From Brevibacillus reuszeri (GTDB lineage: Bacteria; Bacillota; Bacilli; Brevibacillales; Brevibacillaceae), in contig NZ_BEXF01000001.1 in assembly GCF_002897295.1 (NCBI RefSeq), forward strand, positions 62,001 to 126,000: a stretch of 64,000 nucleotides of DNA. Direction: 5' to 3'. The position numbers and the translations under genes are program-made. Positions 36,057 through 44,634 of this stretch are shown one piece after another (position 1 is the first letter of the stretch; each line of letters starts with the position of its first letter). Below the pieces are notes generated by a model. It saw only the letters and a program-made list of their open reading frames with translations. It did not search any database and was not told where the DNA came from.

Positions 36057-36337
36057 AAAAGGGATTAAACTGGCTGTTACTGTTAGGAGTAGTCGTACTG
36101 GCTGTCCTGCCATTGGTATTGGTTCAGGATTCGGAATTCGGTGGAGCCGATGGAGCAGCAGAAGAAGCAATCAAGGAAATCTCGCCTACCTATGAGCCAT
36201 GGTTCCAGCCTCTTCTGGAGCCGCCAGGAGGAGAAACGGAAAGTCTGCTGTTTGCTGTTCAGGCCGCTCTTGGTGCAGGCGTCATCGGTTACGCGATGGG
36301 ATTGTACAAGGGACGGCTGGATAAGTCGAAAAAATGA
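36053..36337 (+). CDS. cbiN: Cobalt transport protein CbiN
   Basis: The small 94-residue accessory subunit has two membrane helices (about 5-24 and 62-82). The intervening extracytoplasmic loop contains [10 protein letters not shown] and [24 protein letters not shown], the CbiN signature. The GTG start overlaps the cbiM stop by four bases. CbiN is needed for metal loading into CbiM. Confidence 0.93.
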   Translation: MKKGLNWLLLLGVVVLAVLPLVLVQDSEFGGADGAAEEAIKEISPTYEPWFQPLLEPPGGETESLLFAVQAALGAGVIGYAMGLYKGRLDKSKK

Positions 36338-37137
36338 AATGGCAGCAGCTTGATTCCCTTTCCTATCAAAATCGACTGAGGCAGCTTCCGCCGGAGCACA
36401 AGCTTTTGTTTGGTTGCGCGCTGCTGCTTCTTGTTCTCTTAGGGCATGCACTGGTGCAAATGCTTGTATTTGTGTGGATAGGGGTGTGGGTGGTCGGTTA
36501 CGCCCGCATCCCTGTCCGTTCTTATTTTCTCTTTTTACTTTTGTCGACCTCCTTCTTTGTTGCGGGACTCCCCGCTCTGCTCATTGATTGGGTAAAAGCA
36601 GGAGTGGAGCTGCAAAATGTAGAGCTGCTGGCAGCGTGGAAGGTCGGTTCGTATGTGGTTTATATTTCGTCTGCAGCGCTTGGCAAGGTCTATGTTTTAT
36701 TTTGGCGTACCATGGCGAGCTTGAGCTGCTTTGCGTTCATCCTGTTTACAGTACCCTTTGCGGAAATATTGCAGGTGCTGCGCAGGATCGGGGTACCGTC
36801 GATTTTGACTGATCTCTTAATGATCATGTACCGATTTATTTTTGTTCTGCTGCAAACGTCATACCAGCTCTGGATTGCACAGCGTTCCCGAGGTGGTCAT
36901 CAAGGCTTTAAAGCGATGCTGCGAGACGCAGGGATGCTGGCAGCGCAGCTATTTATTCGCGCCATGCGTAAATACGAGGCGCTTTACAAGGGGATGTCAG
37001 CCAGAGGATTTGCGGACAGCTTTGATGTACTCAGCTTGCAATCACATGTCCGGTCGCCTCGCTATGAAAGGGAGTCCATAGCAGGCTGTATCATGTTGAT
37101 TCTGCTCGAAGGCTGGACAGGGGGTTGGTGGTTTTGA
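36334..37137 (+). CDS. cbiQ: Cobalt ECF transporter T component CbiQ
   Basis: The 267-residue transmembrane coupling subunit has about five helices. The coupling helices carry the A-R-G signatures: RSRGGHQGFKAMLRDAG and YKGMSARGFADSF, which contact the ATPase. The start overlaps cbiN by four bases. The C terminus overlaps the start of cbiO by 13 bp or less, depending on the chosen start. Confidence 0.92.
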   Translation: MKWQQLDSLSYQNRLRQLPPEHKLLFGCALLLLVLLGHALVQMLVFVWIGVWVVGYARIPVRSYFLFLLLSTSFFVAGLPALLIDWVKAGVELQNVELLAAWKVGSYVVYISSAALGKVYVLFWRTMASLSCFAFILFTVPFAEILQVLRRIGVPSILTDLLMIMYRFIFVLLQTSYQLWIAQRSRGGHQGFKAMLRDAGMLAAQLFIRAMRKYEALYKGMSARGFADSFDVLSLQSHVRSPRYERESIAGCIMLILLEGWTGGWWF

Positions 37138-37982
37138 CACTATTGGAATTTCATGATCTGCACTACTCGTATGCGGGGGGCAGAGGACCTGTCCTGCGGG
37201 GTGTATCGTTTGGTATACCCGAGGGGAAAAAATGTGTTCTTTTAGGTCGCAATGGCTGCGGCAAGTCCACCTTGTTTCTCCACGGAAACGGCATTATTCA
37301 GCCACAAAAAGGGCAGGTCTCATGGAGAGGGACGCCGTTTGTCTACAAGCGCTCAGCTCTGCAGGAAATGACGCAAAGAGTGGGGCTGGTTTTCCAGGAC
37401 CCGGAGCACCAGCTGATCGCAAGTACGGTGTCGGAGGATATTTCGTACGGCTTGTGTAATCGCAAGCTGCCTCCTGAGGTCATTCGGGCAAAAGTTGAGA
37501 GCATTTTAGACGTCTTCGGATTGCGAGAGCTGGCTGACGCGCCGATTCATCATCTAAGCCTCGGACAAAAGCGACGCCTTGCTTTGGCAGGAGTCATGGT
37601 GCTGGAGCCGGAGCTGCTTCTCCTGGATGAGCCAACAGCGTATCTTGACCGCTACCAGACGAAAAATTTGCTCAGGGAGCTCGATCATATCCATCAGAGC
37701 GGGACGACTGTACTGATGGCGACTCACGATATGGACATCGCTTTCGAATGGGCGGAATGGATTTGCGTGATGGACGAGGGCAAGCTGGTATTTGCAGGTG
37801 AGCCACAGGAAGCTTTAGCCAAACGAGAAATGCTAGAGAGCCTGCATTTGGGGATGCCACAAATCGCAGAAATTTGGGACGCTTTGCCCGATACTATCAA
37901 GCAAGGAATGGATGGAAGTATCCCTAGATCCGTTGATGAGCTAAAGCAAAGACTCGCTGGTAGGTTGGTCAGCAGTCGCTGA
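37125..37982 (+). CDS. cbiO: Cobalt ECF transporter ATPase CbiO
   Basis: The ATP-binding subunit has Walker A LLGRNGCGKSTLF (about 40), Q-loop VGLVFQDPEHQLIA, signature LSLGQKRRLALAG, Walker B LLLLDEPTAYLD and the switch His in MATHDMDIA. The 285-residue length includes a C-terminal extension. The start is ambiguous among TTG 37125, GTG 37128 and TTG 37134. All are non-ATG and follow GGGGG. The last is nearest to the family N terminus LEFHDLHYSY. Confidence 0.93.
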   Translation: MVVLTLLEFHDLHYSYAGGRGPVLRGVSFGIPEGKKCVLLGRNGCGKSTLFLHGNGIIQPQKGQVSWRGTPFVYKRSALQEMTQRVGLVFQDPEHQLIASTVSEDISYGLCNRKLPPEVIRAKVESILDVFGLRELADAPIHHLSLGQKRRLALAGVMVLEPELLLLDEPTAYLDRYQTKNLLRELDHIHQSGTTVLMATHDMDIAFEWAEWICVMDEGKLVFAGEPQEALAKREMLESLHLGMPQIAEIWDALPDTIKQGMDGSIPRSVDELKQRLAGRLVSSR

Positions 37983-38013
37983 AGCGCAAAGGCACATGAA
38001 GCCTGAAACCTGT

Positions 38014-38041
38014 TTGTATTTTTGACGAGTTATGGTAATAT
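38014..38041 (+). promoter_or_regulatory. Candidate promoter for the antitoxin RNA
   Basis: TTGTAT and TAATAT are separated by 16 bp, directed toward the toxin 3' region. Confidence 0.35.
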
Positions 38042-38047
38042 GGGAGA

Positions 38048-38240
38048 CAAATATGTAAATTATGTTTTACAAAAAGCAGAATACATGGAAGCAGCGCTAA
38101 CGTAAACTAAAAAAGACCGCAGGTGTTGGCGCACCCACGGTCACTACAATAGACGTTCCCCACAGGGGGGCGGCTCAGCAAGTAACAGGTTTTTAAACGC
38201 AGATCACCCGGCTGGCAGGCTCAAGGGTGATCTATTTCTT
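38048..38240 (+). ncRNA. Candidate antisense antitoxin RNA
   Basis: No ORF of note lies here. A promoter-like sequence is at the left. At the right, a perfect GATCACCC/GGGTGATC hairpin with a T-rich tail (38202-38243) would terminate a plus-strand RNA inside the 3' end of the minus-strand toxin gene. This gives convergent 3'-overlapping transcripts as in txpA/ratA. The boundaries are inferred. Confidence 0.35.
38109..38142 (-). terminator. Terminator of the toxin mRNA
   Basis: On the minus strand a GACCGTGGGTG/CACCTGCGGTC stem is followed by six T (A6 at 38109-38114). It would end the toxin transcript about 100 nt past the stop. Confidence 0.65.
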
Positions 38241-38243
38241 TTT
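38202..38243 (+). terminator. Hairpin terminator overlapping the toxin stop codon
   Basis: GATCACCC (38202-38209) pairs perfectly with GGGTGATC (38225-38232), followed by TATTTCTTTTT on the plus strand. Confidence 0.6.
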
Positions 38244-38315
38244 GGGGAAAGACAGCATGGCCACAATAAGCGTGCCAAAAGCAATCATCAGGCTTATCGC
38301 TTCATACACTGTCAT
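38232..38315 (-). CDS. Putative holin-like type I toxin peptide
   Basis: The 27-residue peptide reads MTVYEAISLMIAFGTLIVAM followed by LSFPKKK. It has a short N terminus, one hydrophobic helix and a basic tail, the pattern of the small holin-like toxin family (MTVYEAL-type peptides) common in Bacillota. GGGGGTG lies 6 bp before the ATG. An extended -10 TGCTATTAT lies upstream on the same strand. The convergent hairpins on its 3' side suit an antisense-RNA-controlled toxin. It inserts in the membrane by family precedent. It is too short for standard gene calling. Confidence 0.8.
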   Translation of the reverse strand: MTVYEAISLMIAFGTLIVAMLSFPKKK

Positions 38316-38468
38316 TTTTCTCACCCCCTTTGTTCAGGAGATGAGCCGACCACCCTTAAGGAGCTATGCTATTGTATTAGGAAAATAATAGCATGTTTTG
38401 TGTCCGAACGAATAGTACAACCCCACCAATGACATCCTATATCGCAAATGACAAAGGGGGGCAAGCGA

Positions 38469-38636
38469 ATGAAAGACGATATGATTATGGGTACTTCCGT
38501 CTCCAATCCACCTGAGCGAAATGTATCCGGCAAAATAAAGAACGAGCTTATGTTTAACGTTCTGGAGCATGAAATGACCAAGAATGAAAAAATTGAAAAG
38601 CAAAAGGAAGATTATTTGATAAAAGGAAAAGAGTAA
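38469..38636 (+). CDS. Small hypothetical protein, 55 residues
   Basis: A charged small protein begins MKDDMIMGTSVSNPPERNVS and ends in a Lys/Glu-rich helix (EHEMTKNEKIEKQKEDY). AAAGGGGGG lies 7 bp upstream of ATG 38469, and a strong terminator follows 20 bp after the stop, so it looks like a complete one-gene unit. No membrane segment or known domain was seen. It starts near the toxin promoter but on the opposite strand. Confidence 0.65.
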   Translation: MKDDMIMGTSVSNPPERNVSGKIKNELMFNVLEHEMTKNEKIEKQKEDYLIKGKE

Positions 38637-38655
38637 ACAGCAAAAGGAAGTACCT

Positions 38656-38689
38656 GAAAAAGCTCCCCATCTACATGGCGAGCTTTTTT
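38656..38689 (+). terminator. Terminator after the 55-residue gene
   Basis: AAAAAGCTC and GAGCTTTTTT form a symmetric stem-loop with a T run. Confidence 0.85.
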
Positions 38690-38841
38690 GTCGTGCTCTA
38701 ACTGTCTTCTGCTTGATTATGAATCATTTTTCGTGAACAGGATCAAATACCGTTCCTTGATTGCTAAACTACATGTTTGAATAATAACGAGCCGGGAATA
38801 GAGTAATTAACACATGTCCAAGCAATAAAGGAGAAAGAAAG

Positions 38842-40578
38842 ATGAGGGTAACCATTCGGAAAAAACTAATTATTGTCTGCTTGCTTTTATTGGCCATTCC
38901 TACATTAGTGACAGGCATCATCGGCTATTCAGTTGCAAAGGAAGGACTGAATGAGCTGTCTCAAACAGGTCTGAAGAATTCAGCCCGCCTTGTAATCTCG
39001 ATGATTGATGTTATCAACCAGGATGTAAAAAGCGGCAAAATATCGTTGGAAGAAGCGCAAGAGTTGGTGAAGACGCGCATCCTCGGTCCCAAAACCGCTG
39101 ACGGCAAACGAACGATTACAAAGGAATACGACTTTGGGAAAAATGGCTACATGTTTGTATATGATCAAAAAGGAAACCTGATTCTCCATCCCAATTCGGA
39201 AGGTCAAAATTTCTGGGATAAACAAGACCCGGATGGCGTTTATTTTGCCAGGGGCTTTATCGAGCAAGGCTTGAACGGAGGGGGCTTTACTTACTACCAA
39301 TGGCCTTTGCCAGACGATCCGGATGTCCTTGAACCGAAAATTGCCTATTCGCAAGTCGATCCGAATTGGGGCTGGATCATTATTGTTGGCTCGTATATGA
39401 GCGATTACAATAGCCATGCGGATCAAATTGTTTTTATGCTGTTGATTATTACAGGTTGTGCCCTGCTTGTGGGAACAACGATTGTTGTTTTGTTTGCCAA
39501 CCATATCGCAAAACCGCTCGTGAAGCTGACAGCTCTTGTGAAGCGAATGGATGATGGCGATTTGACGGTGGAGCCTTTGCAGATTAAAAACAAGGATGAG
39601 ATCGGACAGCTATGTGACAGCTTCAATGGCATGTCATTGAAATGGAGAGAAATCATCGGTGATGTCGCAGAGACCTCCCAACAGCTGGCGGCATCTTCAG
39701 AGCAATTGGCAGCCAGCAGCGAGCAGACGGAGAGAGCGACAGAGCAGATCGCCCAGGCGATCCAAGAAGTATCGATCGGGGCAGAAAAGCAAACTGTCAA
39801 TATGAAGGACGCGGATGATCGTGTGACAGAGGTTTCTACGCGCTTGCAGCAATTGAGCTCTTCGATGGCTTCTGTAGCTGCGCTGGCTACGAAAACAAAC
39901 CAAAAGGCGTCTAATGGCAATGACGTTGTAGCGCAGACGATTAATCAGATCAGTCTCATTAGCCAGACGTCGTCAACGACAGCGGATGATATTATCCATT
40001 TGAATGAAAAATCCAAGCATATTACGCATATCGTTGAAGTTATTACGCAAATTGCCAACCAAACGAATCTTTTGGCATTGAATGCTGCGATCGAGGCAGC
40101 GAGAGCGGGTGAGCACGGTCGAGGATTTGCTGTCGTTGCCGATGAGGTACGCAAACTGGCGGAGGAATCAGCGAAAGCAGCCGGGGATATCAGGGCCATC
40201 ATCGAGCAGGTCCAATTGGATACCGAGCAAGCCGTTAGTCGTATGCAGGACGGAACAGCTGTCGTTCAGGATGGAATAACCATGATTGAGCAGACGGGAG
40301 AGCTGTTTATTGATATTGTCAAAATGATCGAGGACATCTCACAGGAATCACAAGAAGTGGTGGGAATTGTAGAGGCGATTCATGCAGAGTCACAAATCAT
40401 GGTCGAGTCGATCCAGGAGGTTTCCCAAATTACGGAGCAATCCTCTGGCAACATTCAAAATATCGCTGCCGCTTCAGAGGAGCAAAATGCGACGATGGAG
40501 GAGGTTTCTGCTACAGCGGGGGCATTAAGCAAAATGGCACTCGACCTGCAGGATTCACTGAGTCGCTTTAAAATTTAA
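38842..40578 (+). CDS. Methyl-accepting chemotaxis protein with single Cache domain
   Basis: The 578-residue chemoreceptor has TM1 at about 9-29. The extracellular sCache_2-type domain (about 33-190) shows [18 protein letters not shown] and [18 protein letters not shown]2 is at about 195-218, HAMP at about 219-275, and a cytoplasmic coiled-coil signalling domain follows. The conserved hairpin tip reads [27 protein letters not shown] with [18 protein letters not shown]. The Cache class commonly senses small carboxylates. The ligand is unknown. AAAGGAGAAAG precedes the ATG, and the gene is monocistronic. Confidence 0.94.
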   Translation: MRVTIRKKLIIVCLLLLAIPTLVTGIIGYSVAKEGLNELSQTGLKNSARLVISMIDVINQDVKSGKISLEEAQELVKTRILGPKTADGKRTITKEYDFGKNGYMFVYDQKGNLILHPNSEGQNFWDKQDPDGVYFARGFIEQGLNGGGFTYYQWPLPDDPDVLEPKIAYSQVDPNWGWIIIVGSYMSDYNSHADQIVFMLLIITGCALLVGTTIVVLFANHIAKPLVKLTALVKRMDDGDLTVEPLQIKNKDEIGQLCDSFNGMSLKWREIIGDVAETSQQLAASSEQLAASSEQTERATEQIAQAIQEVSIGAEKQTVNMKDADDRVTEVSTRLQQLSSSMASVAALATKTNQKASNGNDVVAQTINQISLISQTSSTTADDIIHLNEKSKHITHIVEVITQIANQTNLLALNAAIEAARAGEHGRGFAVVADEVRKLAEESAKAAGDIRAIIEQVQLDTEQAVSRMQDGTAVVQDGITMIEQTGELFIDIVKMIEDISQESQEVVGIVEAIHAESQIMVESIQEVSQITEQSSGNIQNIAAASEEQNATMEEVSATAGALSKMALDLQDSLSRFKI

Positions 40579-40588
40579 ACGAGCAATG

Positions 40589-40614
40589 GCCCTTCTCATG
40601 TAGGAGGGCTTTTT
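40589..40614 (+). terminator. Terminator after the chemoreceptor gene
   Basis: GCCCTTCTC and GGAGGGC arms with a short loop and a TTTTT tail. Confidence 0.85.
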
Positions 40615-40641
40615 GCTTGGGAGAGAATAAGGGAAGGCTTT

Positions 40642-41295
40642 TTACAGGGGGCTGGCTTCAGCCTCGTGAATCATAGTAAACTCATTATTTTTCCATTGGT
40701 AGACGCGCTCAAGGTATTTTCCAATCGAGTTGTTGTAATGAACGGTTTTAAAGGAGTCGGGGCTAACCTGCACAAACAAGACAGAATAACCGCGCTCCGA
40801 GCTGACAAGCTCATTTTTTGAGTCCATCGGCAGATGCTCGATTTTCCCATTCCTTATCGTAAACAGCTTGTAGATGAAAAGATTGCTGGACGCATACTGC
40901 CCGATCGAAAAATCAATATGTCCATCATCATTGTAATCGGCAAAAGCGAAGGAAAACGATTTTTGGAACAGCAGCTCATCGAACGAATCATTCAAGCGGT
41001 ATGACGAAAGGATGCTTCTCTGCTCGTCAAGCAGCTGGAGATCAAATGTACCCGTCCAGTTAGGGCCAGTAAAGGGGCCAGGCTCTTGCTCGACTCGATA
41101 CTGTCCATCCGTCATAACCAGCACAAGATACTTTGCTTTTGAATCTCCAGCCATTTTCCTATCGAGTGGCGCTTCGGCTAGAATCGTTGGAGTATGGTTG
41201 ACGGTAACTCCACTGACGCTGCTTGAAGTGCTGCTGCCAACGGAAAACGGCATTAAAAAGACGAATAGCATGACTGCTGCGAACACCTGATTCAT
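40642..41295 (-). CDS. Exported protein with an EF-hand-like DxNxDG loop
   Basis: The 217-residue protein starts MNQVFAAVMLFVFLMPFSVG, a cleavable-looking signal peptide. It contains FAFADYNDDGHIDFSIGQYA, an FG-GAP/VCBS-like calcium loop, in an otherwise unrecognised beta-rich domain. ATG 41295 has GGAGGAA upstream and lies 4 bp past the MazG-type gene, so the two are co-transcribed. The function is unknown. Relatives are typically annotated as hypothetical VCBS-repeat proteins. Confidence 0.75.
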   Translation of the reverse strand: MNQVFAAVMLFVFLMPFSVGSSTSSSVSGVTVNHTPTILAEAPLDRKMAGDSKAKYLVLVMTDGQYRVEQEPGPFTGPNWTGTFDLQLLDEQRSILSSYRLNDSFDELLFQKSFSFAFADYNDDGHIDFSIGQYASSNLFIYKLFTIRNGKIEHLPMDSKNELVSSERGYSVLFVQVSPDSFKTVHYNNSIGKYLERVYQWKNNEFTMIHEAEASPL

Positions 41296-41299
41296 GGGT

Positions 41300-41617
41300 C
41301 TATTCCTCCAAAGGAAAACATCGTTTTTGCTTCGCATTCTTTTGCATAATGAATTCTTCCTTCAACCGCATCGCTTCTTCCATGTCGATCTCATAGTAGT
41401 TCGCCAGTGCCAAGACGTAGTAGAGGACGTCGTAGAGCTCTTCCTCGATGGTGCCTTTGATGCTTCCTGTTTCAGCCAGGCGAGAGCCTTTTCTGATTGC
41501 TTCTGAAAGTTCGCCAACTTCTTCTACGAGCTTGAAAAAGTACGCCTGCTTGTTCTTGGGGCGAGAACTATTTTGCTGGATATAGGCTTGAAGCTCCTTT
41601 AGGGAGTAGGATTCCAT
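41300..41617 (-). CDS. MazG-like nucleotide pyrophosphohydrolase
   Basis: The 105-residue all-alpha NTP pyrophosphohydrolase domain has metal-binding motifs KLVEEVGELSEAI (EExxE) and EEELYDVLYYVLALAN (ExxD). Such single-domain MazG proteins hydrolyse non-canonical or excess NTPs to NMP and PPi in the cytoplasm. AAAGGAGGGA precedes the ATG. It is the first gene of a two-gene unit with the exported protein gene, an association without an obvious functional link. Confidence 0.87.
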   Translation of the reverse strand: MESYSLKELQAYIQQNSSRPKNKQAYFFKLVEEVGELSEAIRKGSRLAETGSIKGTIEEELYDVLYYVLALANYYEIDMEEAMRLKEEFIMQKNAKQKRCFPLEE

Positions 41618-41708
41618 TTCTGCACATCCCTCCTTTTACCAATCATACGCTTATTGTAGTTTACCGAGGGCACTGAGGTAAATATATGGGTAAAAATGGG
41701 AAAAGGCC

Positions 41709-41737
41709 TTGTGATGCACTCAAACTATTGCTAGAAT
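41709..41737 (+). promoter_or_regulatory. Promoter for the ant(4')-like gene
   Basis: TTGTGA and TAGAAT are separated by 17 bp. Transcription from here would leave a leader of about 135 nt that contains an eight-codon ORF. Confidence 0.6.
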
Positions 41738-41784
41738 GAAAAAAATTACGAGATTTACTATAAAAATGAAGGAGGAGGGGCATT

Positions 41785-41811
41785 ATGCATCCAAAGAAAG
41801 TCCCCCGTTAA
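41785..41811 (+). CDS. Putative leader peptide MHPKKVPR
   Basis: An eight-codon ORF is preceded by GGAGGAGGGG, one of the strongest ribosome binding sites in the window, and ends 69 nt before the resistance gene. The combination resembles leader ORFs that control antibiotic-resistance genes by ribosome stalling or attenuation. No clear mutually exclusive hairpins were identified by eye. Confidence 0.45.
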   Translation: MHPKKVPR

Positions 41812-41879
41812 TCCCGAGGTCCACCATTCATGTACTTATGTCAATCCACCCCAATAATGACTAAGGGAGATGTAAGCAT

Positions 41880-42650
41880 ATGAACATGAATGGACCCGTA
41901 GAAATGTCAAAAAGCGAAAGATTTCAAACCTGCCACGAAATTGCTTCGAGATTGCAAGAAGTTTACGGAGAAAAGGTTTTAGCCATTGGGGTCTATGGAT
42001 CTGTTTCCAGAGGTACAGATGGGCCTTTTTCGGACATCGAGATGTTTTGTGTACTTGATGAGTCTGGTGAAGAGACAGATTTTAGCTATGAATGGTCAGC
42101 GGGACCGTGGAAAGCCGAAGTGAATGTACTAAGTGCAGGCGTCATTTTATCTACAGCAGCTACTGTCGAAGGAGAGTGGCCACTGACGCATAGTCCTTTC
42201 TTTTCTCCGCTGAGCCTGTATGATCCAAAAGGATTTTTTGCGGAGCTCAAAAAAGCGGCAGAATCACCCACCACCCATGACTTCACGAACACTATTAACG
42301 AAGTGCTCGTAGGCGAAATGTACGAGTTTATTGGAAAGCTGAGAAATATTAGCGTGAATGGCCCGAGCACCTACTTGCCTTATTTGACCATGGAGTTTGC
42401 AAAGTACGGTGCGATGCTGATTGGACTGCATAATCAAAAACGGTACTCGACCGGAGCGATGGTGTTGCCGGAGGCTTTGGAGCTGCCGGATCGACCTGCT
42501 GGCTTCGACAAGGTAGCGAAACTGGTGATGTCAGGAAATCTGTCAGATCCGTCGGAATTACTATCTGCCTGCGAAGATTTTTGGAATGGAATCACCGAGT
42601 GGGCGGTTGAACATAATTACACGATTCATTCAGAGCGAATTCCTTTTTGA
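41880..42650 (+). CDS. Aminoglycoside O-nucleotidyltransferase, ANT(4')-I like
   Basis: The 256-residue protein aligns end to end, from memory, with staphylococcal kanamycin nucleotidyltransferase. Shared landmarks are AIGVYGS near residue 40, TDGPFSDIEMFCV with the catalytic acidic cluster, WKAEVNV, WPLTHSPFFS, YEFIGKLRNI and FWNGITEW, ending in RIPF. These enzymes adenylylate the 4'-hydroxyl of kanamycin, neomycin or tobramycin in the cytoplasm. GGGAG precedes ATG 41880. No mobile element flanks it, and the base composition looks like that of its neighbours, so it seems resident. Resistance is inferred, not shown. Confidence 0.88.
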   Translation: MNMNGPVEMSKSERFQTCHEIASRLQEVYGEKVLAIGVYGSVSRGTDGPFSDIEMFCVLDESGEETDFSYEWSAGPWKAEVNVLSAGVILSTAATVEGEWPLTHSPFFSPLSLYDPKGFFAELKKAAESPTTHDFTNTINEVLVGEMYEFIGKLRNISVNGPSTYLPYLTMEFAKYGAMLIGLHNQKRYSTGAMVLPEALELPDRPAGFDKVAKLVMSGNLSDPSELLSACEDFWNGITEWAVEHNYTIHSERIPF

Positions 42651-42660
42651 GTCAAAAAAT

Positions 42661-42690
42661 GAGACCCTTTTGCGAGGGGTCTCATTTTTT
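42661..42690 (+). terminator. Terminator after the ant(4')-like gene
   Basis: GAGACCC and GGGTCTC form a perfect 7-bp stem, followed by A and six T. Confidence 0.88.
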
Positions 42691-42693
42691 ATG

Positions 42694-42724
42694 CAAAAAA
42701 ACACCGGCAATCATTTACCGGTGT
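42694..42724 (-). terminator. Terminator of the nitrilase-family gene
   Basis: ACACCGG and CCGGTGT form a perfect stem. On the minus strand it is followed by seven T. Confidence 0.8.
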
Positions 42725-42734
42725 TCGGGACAAT

Positions 42735-43691
42735 CTACACGTTTGCCTGCTCTTTTCGAGTAGAGCCATACTTTTGGATGTCCGCCGGTGTTTTCGGGAA
42801 AGGAGTTTTCAGTGATTGATAGATAGGTGCCTTTGTGATGTCAGCGGCATAGCATTCATCGACCTGAATCCCTGATTCCTTGAACCCTTTGAGCATTTTC
42901 AGGAACCCAAACATCCCCATGGAGCCGTTTTCCCTGACCCGCCGTACCTCTTCCAGATTCAAATAAACAATGGTAAAGGACTCAGAGTCACCCAGTTGTT
43001 CGATGATCCTGCCTTCTGGATCGACCGCTACAGAATTTCCCATTCCAATTGGATTCGGATGGTTAATGCTGACGACAAAGCATTGATTTTCAATCGCGCG
43101 GGTAATGGCGATCGGAAGGTGATTTCTCGTTCCACCGATCCAGTCACCCTGGAGCGTCGGCTTGATAATTACTTCTGCCCCCTTTAGAGCAAGATTGCGT
43201 GCAGCTTCCGGATAGTGGCCATCCGCACAGATTATGAAGCCTATTTTGCCGATGTTTGGTATCTCGTATACCGGAAAATCATGTCCAGGCTTTGACTGCT
43301 CAAGCGGATAAGGAATAAATACTTTCCTGTATTTCATGACGATTTCTCCCTCGGGAGAGATCAGGATGGCTGTATTGTAGGCTTCGTTTGGATTCTCCGC
43401 TTGTTCAAACAAGGAACCGGGGGCCAGCCATTTTCGATGCTGTCTCGCTTTTTCGCACAGCAATTCGGTCAGTGGACCCGGGATTGGCTCAGCCATCTGC
43501 AGCCAATTCACTGGATCAAGTCCGTTTAGATACAATTCGGGAAAGGCAATGAGATCGACCGCTGGATTCATCGTGGCGATCGTGTCCACATAGTAAGCTA
43601 GCTTTTCGTAATTCTCCCGTTTGCGTGCTTGCAGGTCAGGATGTGTACTAGGTGACGCGATTTGGACCAAGGCCAGATTCAAATAGCTCAT
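42735..43691 (-). CDS. Carbon-nitrogen hydrolase (nitrilase superfamily)
   Basis: The 318-residue amidase/nitrilase domain has the catalytic Glu in DLIAFPELYLNG, Lys in VMKYRKVFIPYP and Cys in IGFIICADGHYPEAARNLAL. It hydrolyses a non-peptide C-N bond. The CADGHYPE context is closest to the aliphatic amidase and N-carbamoyl-amidohydrolase branches, but the substrate is not assignable. ATG 43691 has AAGGAG at good spacing. A C-terminal extension of about 45 residues follows the core fold. It is divergent from a LuxR-type gene. Confidence 0.88.
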   Translation of the reverse strand: MSYLNLALVQIASPSTHPDLQARKRENYEKLAYYVDTIATMNPAVDLIAFPELYLNGLDPVNWLQMAEPIPGPLTELLCEKARQHRKWLAPGSLFEQAENPNEAYNTAILISPEGEIVMKYRKVFIPYPLEQSKPGHDFPVYEIPNIGKIGFIICADGHYPEAARNLALKGAEVIIKPTLQGDWIGGTRNHLPIAITRAIENQCFVVSINHPNPIGMGNSVAVDPEGRIIEQLGDSESFTIVYLNLEEVRRVRENGSMGMFGFLKMLKGFKESGIQVDECYAADITKAPIYQSLKTPFPKTPADIQKYGSTRKEQANV

Positions 43692-43830
43692 AGGCTCACT
43701 CCTTTTCGACAACGTTATAGCTTCATATTGAAGGGTTGACTCTGATTGTACAATTACCCGTTCGGACCATGTTTTGACGGAAAAATCTGATATAATGAAA
43801 GAGAGGACTGGTCATAGGGAGTGATTGATT

Positions 43831-44562
43831 GTGAAATCGCTTTCAAATAGAGATTACCAAAAGGTGCTTGCGTTCATGGACGATATGGCTGGTCCTGCGC
43901 AAAATTTCCGTCATCAGGCGCTAGCTGCGTTTGAAAAGCGATTTGGTTTTCATCAGGCAAACTTTTGGCTATGCAACGAACGGAACGACCTGATTCGTCC
44001 AGAGATGCGAAACATTAGCCATCACGCCATGGATCGCTACCTGGATACGTGCTATCAGTACGATATCTTAATGCCGAACAAAATCGGTCATCGCTTGCGG
44101 AATCAGCACGTTTTGCGAATTCAGGATGTTCTTTCGCCAAAAGAATACGAGCAGAGCGATTATTACTACGAGTTCATGTCACGTCATGGATACTATCATC
44201 AGATGGTTGCCTATCTCATGGACAACGGGCGGCTGCTCGGTTGCATTGCATTTATGCGGTCTGAAAAAGAGATTCCGTTTCAGCCAAATGACATGGCATG
44301 TCTTGAGCTTCTCTCCCGATTTTTATCGCGAAGCATGGGCCGCGAAGTCTTCTCATCCAAGTCTCCGGAAGAGATGGAATTGACCAGCAAAGAGCGGGAA
44401 GTCCTTTCCCTCGTGCAAAAAGGCTATGGAAATGAAGTGATTGCCAGACAGCTGTTTGTCAGTATCAATACGGTAAAGAAGCACCTCCAAAGCATCTATC
44501 GAAAGTTTGATGTCACAAATCGGACGAGCTTGTGCTATAAAATTCATGCTGGTCAAAAGTGA
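43831..44562 (+). CDS. LuxR-family transcriptional regulator
   Basis: The 243-residue regulator has a GAF-like N-terminal region (about 10-165; HQANFWLCNERNDLI, YYYEFMSRHGYYHQMVAYLMDNGRLLGCIAFMR). The C-terminal LuxR HTH reads ELTSKEREVLSLVQKGYGNE, then VIARQLFVSINTVKKHLQSIYRKF (about 185-235). GTG 43831 is preferred because AGGGAG is 8 bp away. TTG 43825 is too close to it. It is divergent from the nitrilase gene and is its probable regulator. The sensor region is not a typical acyl-homoserine-lactone domain. Confidence 0.85.
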   Translation: MKSLSNRDYQKVLAFMDDMAGPAQNFRHQALAAFEKRFGFHQANFWLCNERNDLIRPEMRNISHHAMDRYLDTCYQYDILMPNKIGHRLRNQHVLRIQDVLSPKEYEQSDYYYEFMSRHGYYHQMVAYLMDNGRLLGCIAFMRSEKEIPFQPNDMACLELLSRFLSRSMGREVFSSKSPEEMELTSKEREVLSLVQKGYGNEVIARQLFVSINTVKKHLQSIYRKFDVTNRTSLCYKIHAGQK

Positions 44563-44586
44563 ATGACTGACTAGCGCTACCCATAC

Positions 44587-44615
44587 AAAAAGCCCTCTCC
44601 AGTGAGAAGGGCTTT
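44587..44615. terminator. Bidirectional terminator between luxR-type gene and glnA
   Basis: AAAGCCCTCTC and GAGAAGGGCTTT arms with a four-base loop serve convergent genes. Confidence 0.8.
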
Positions 44616-44634
44616 GTTTGCGTTTTGCCATTTT

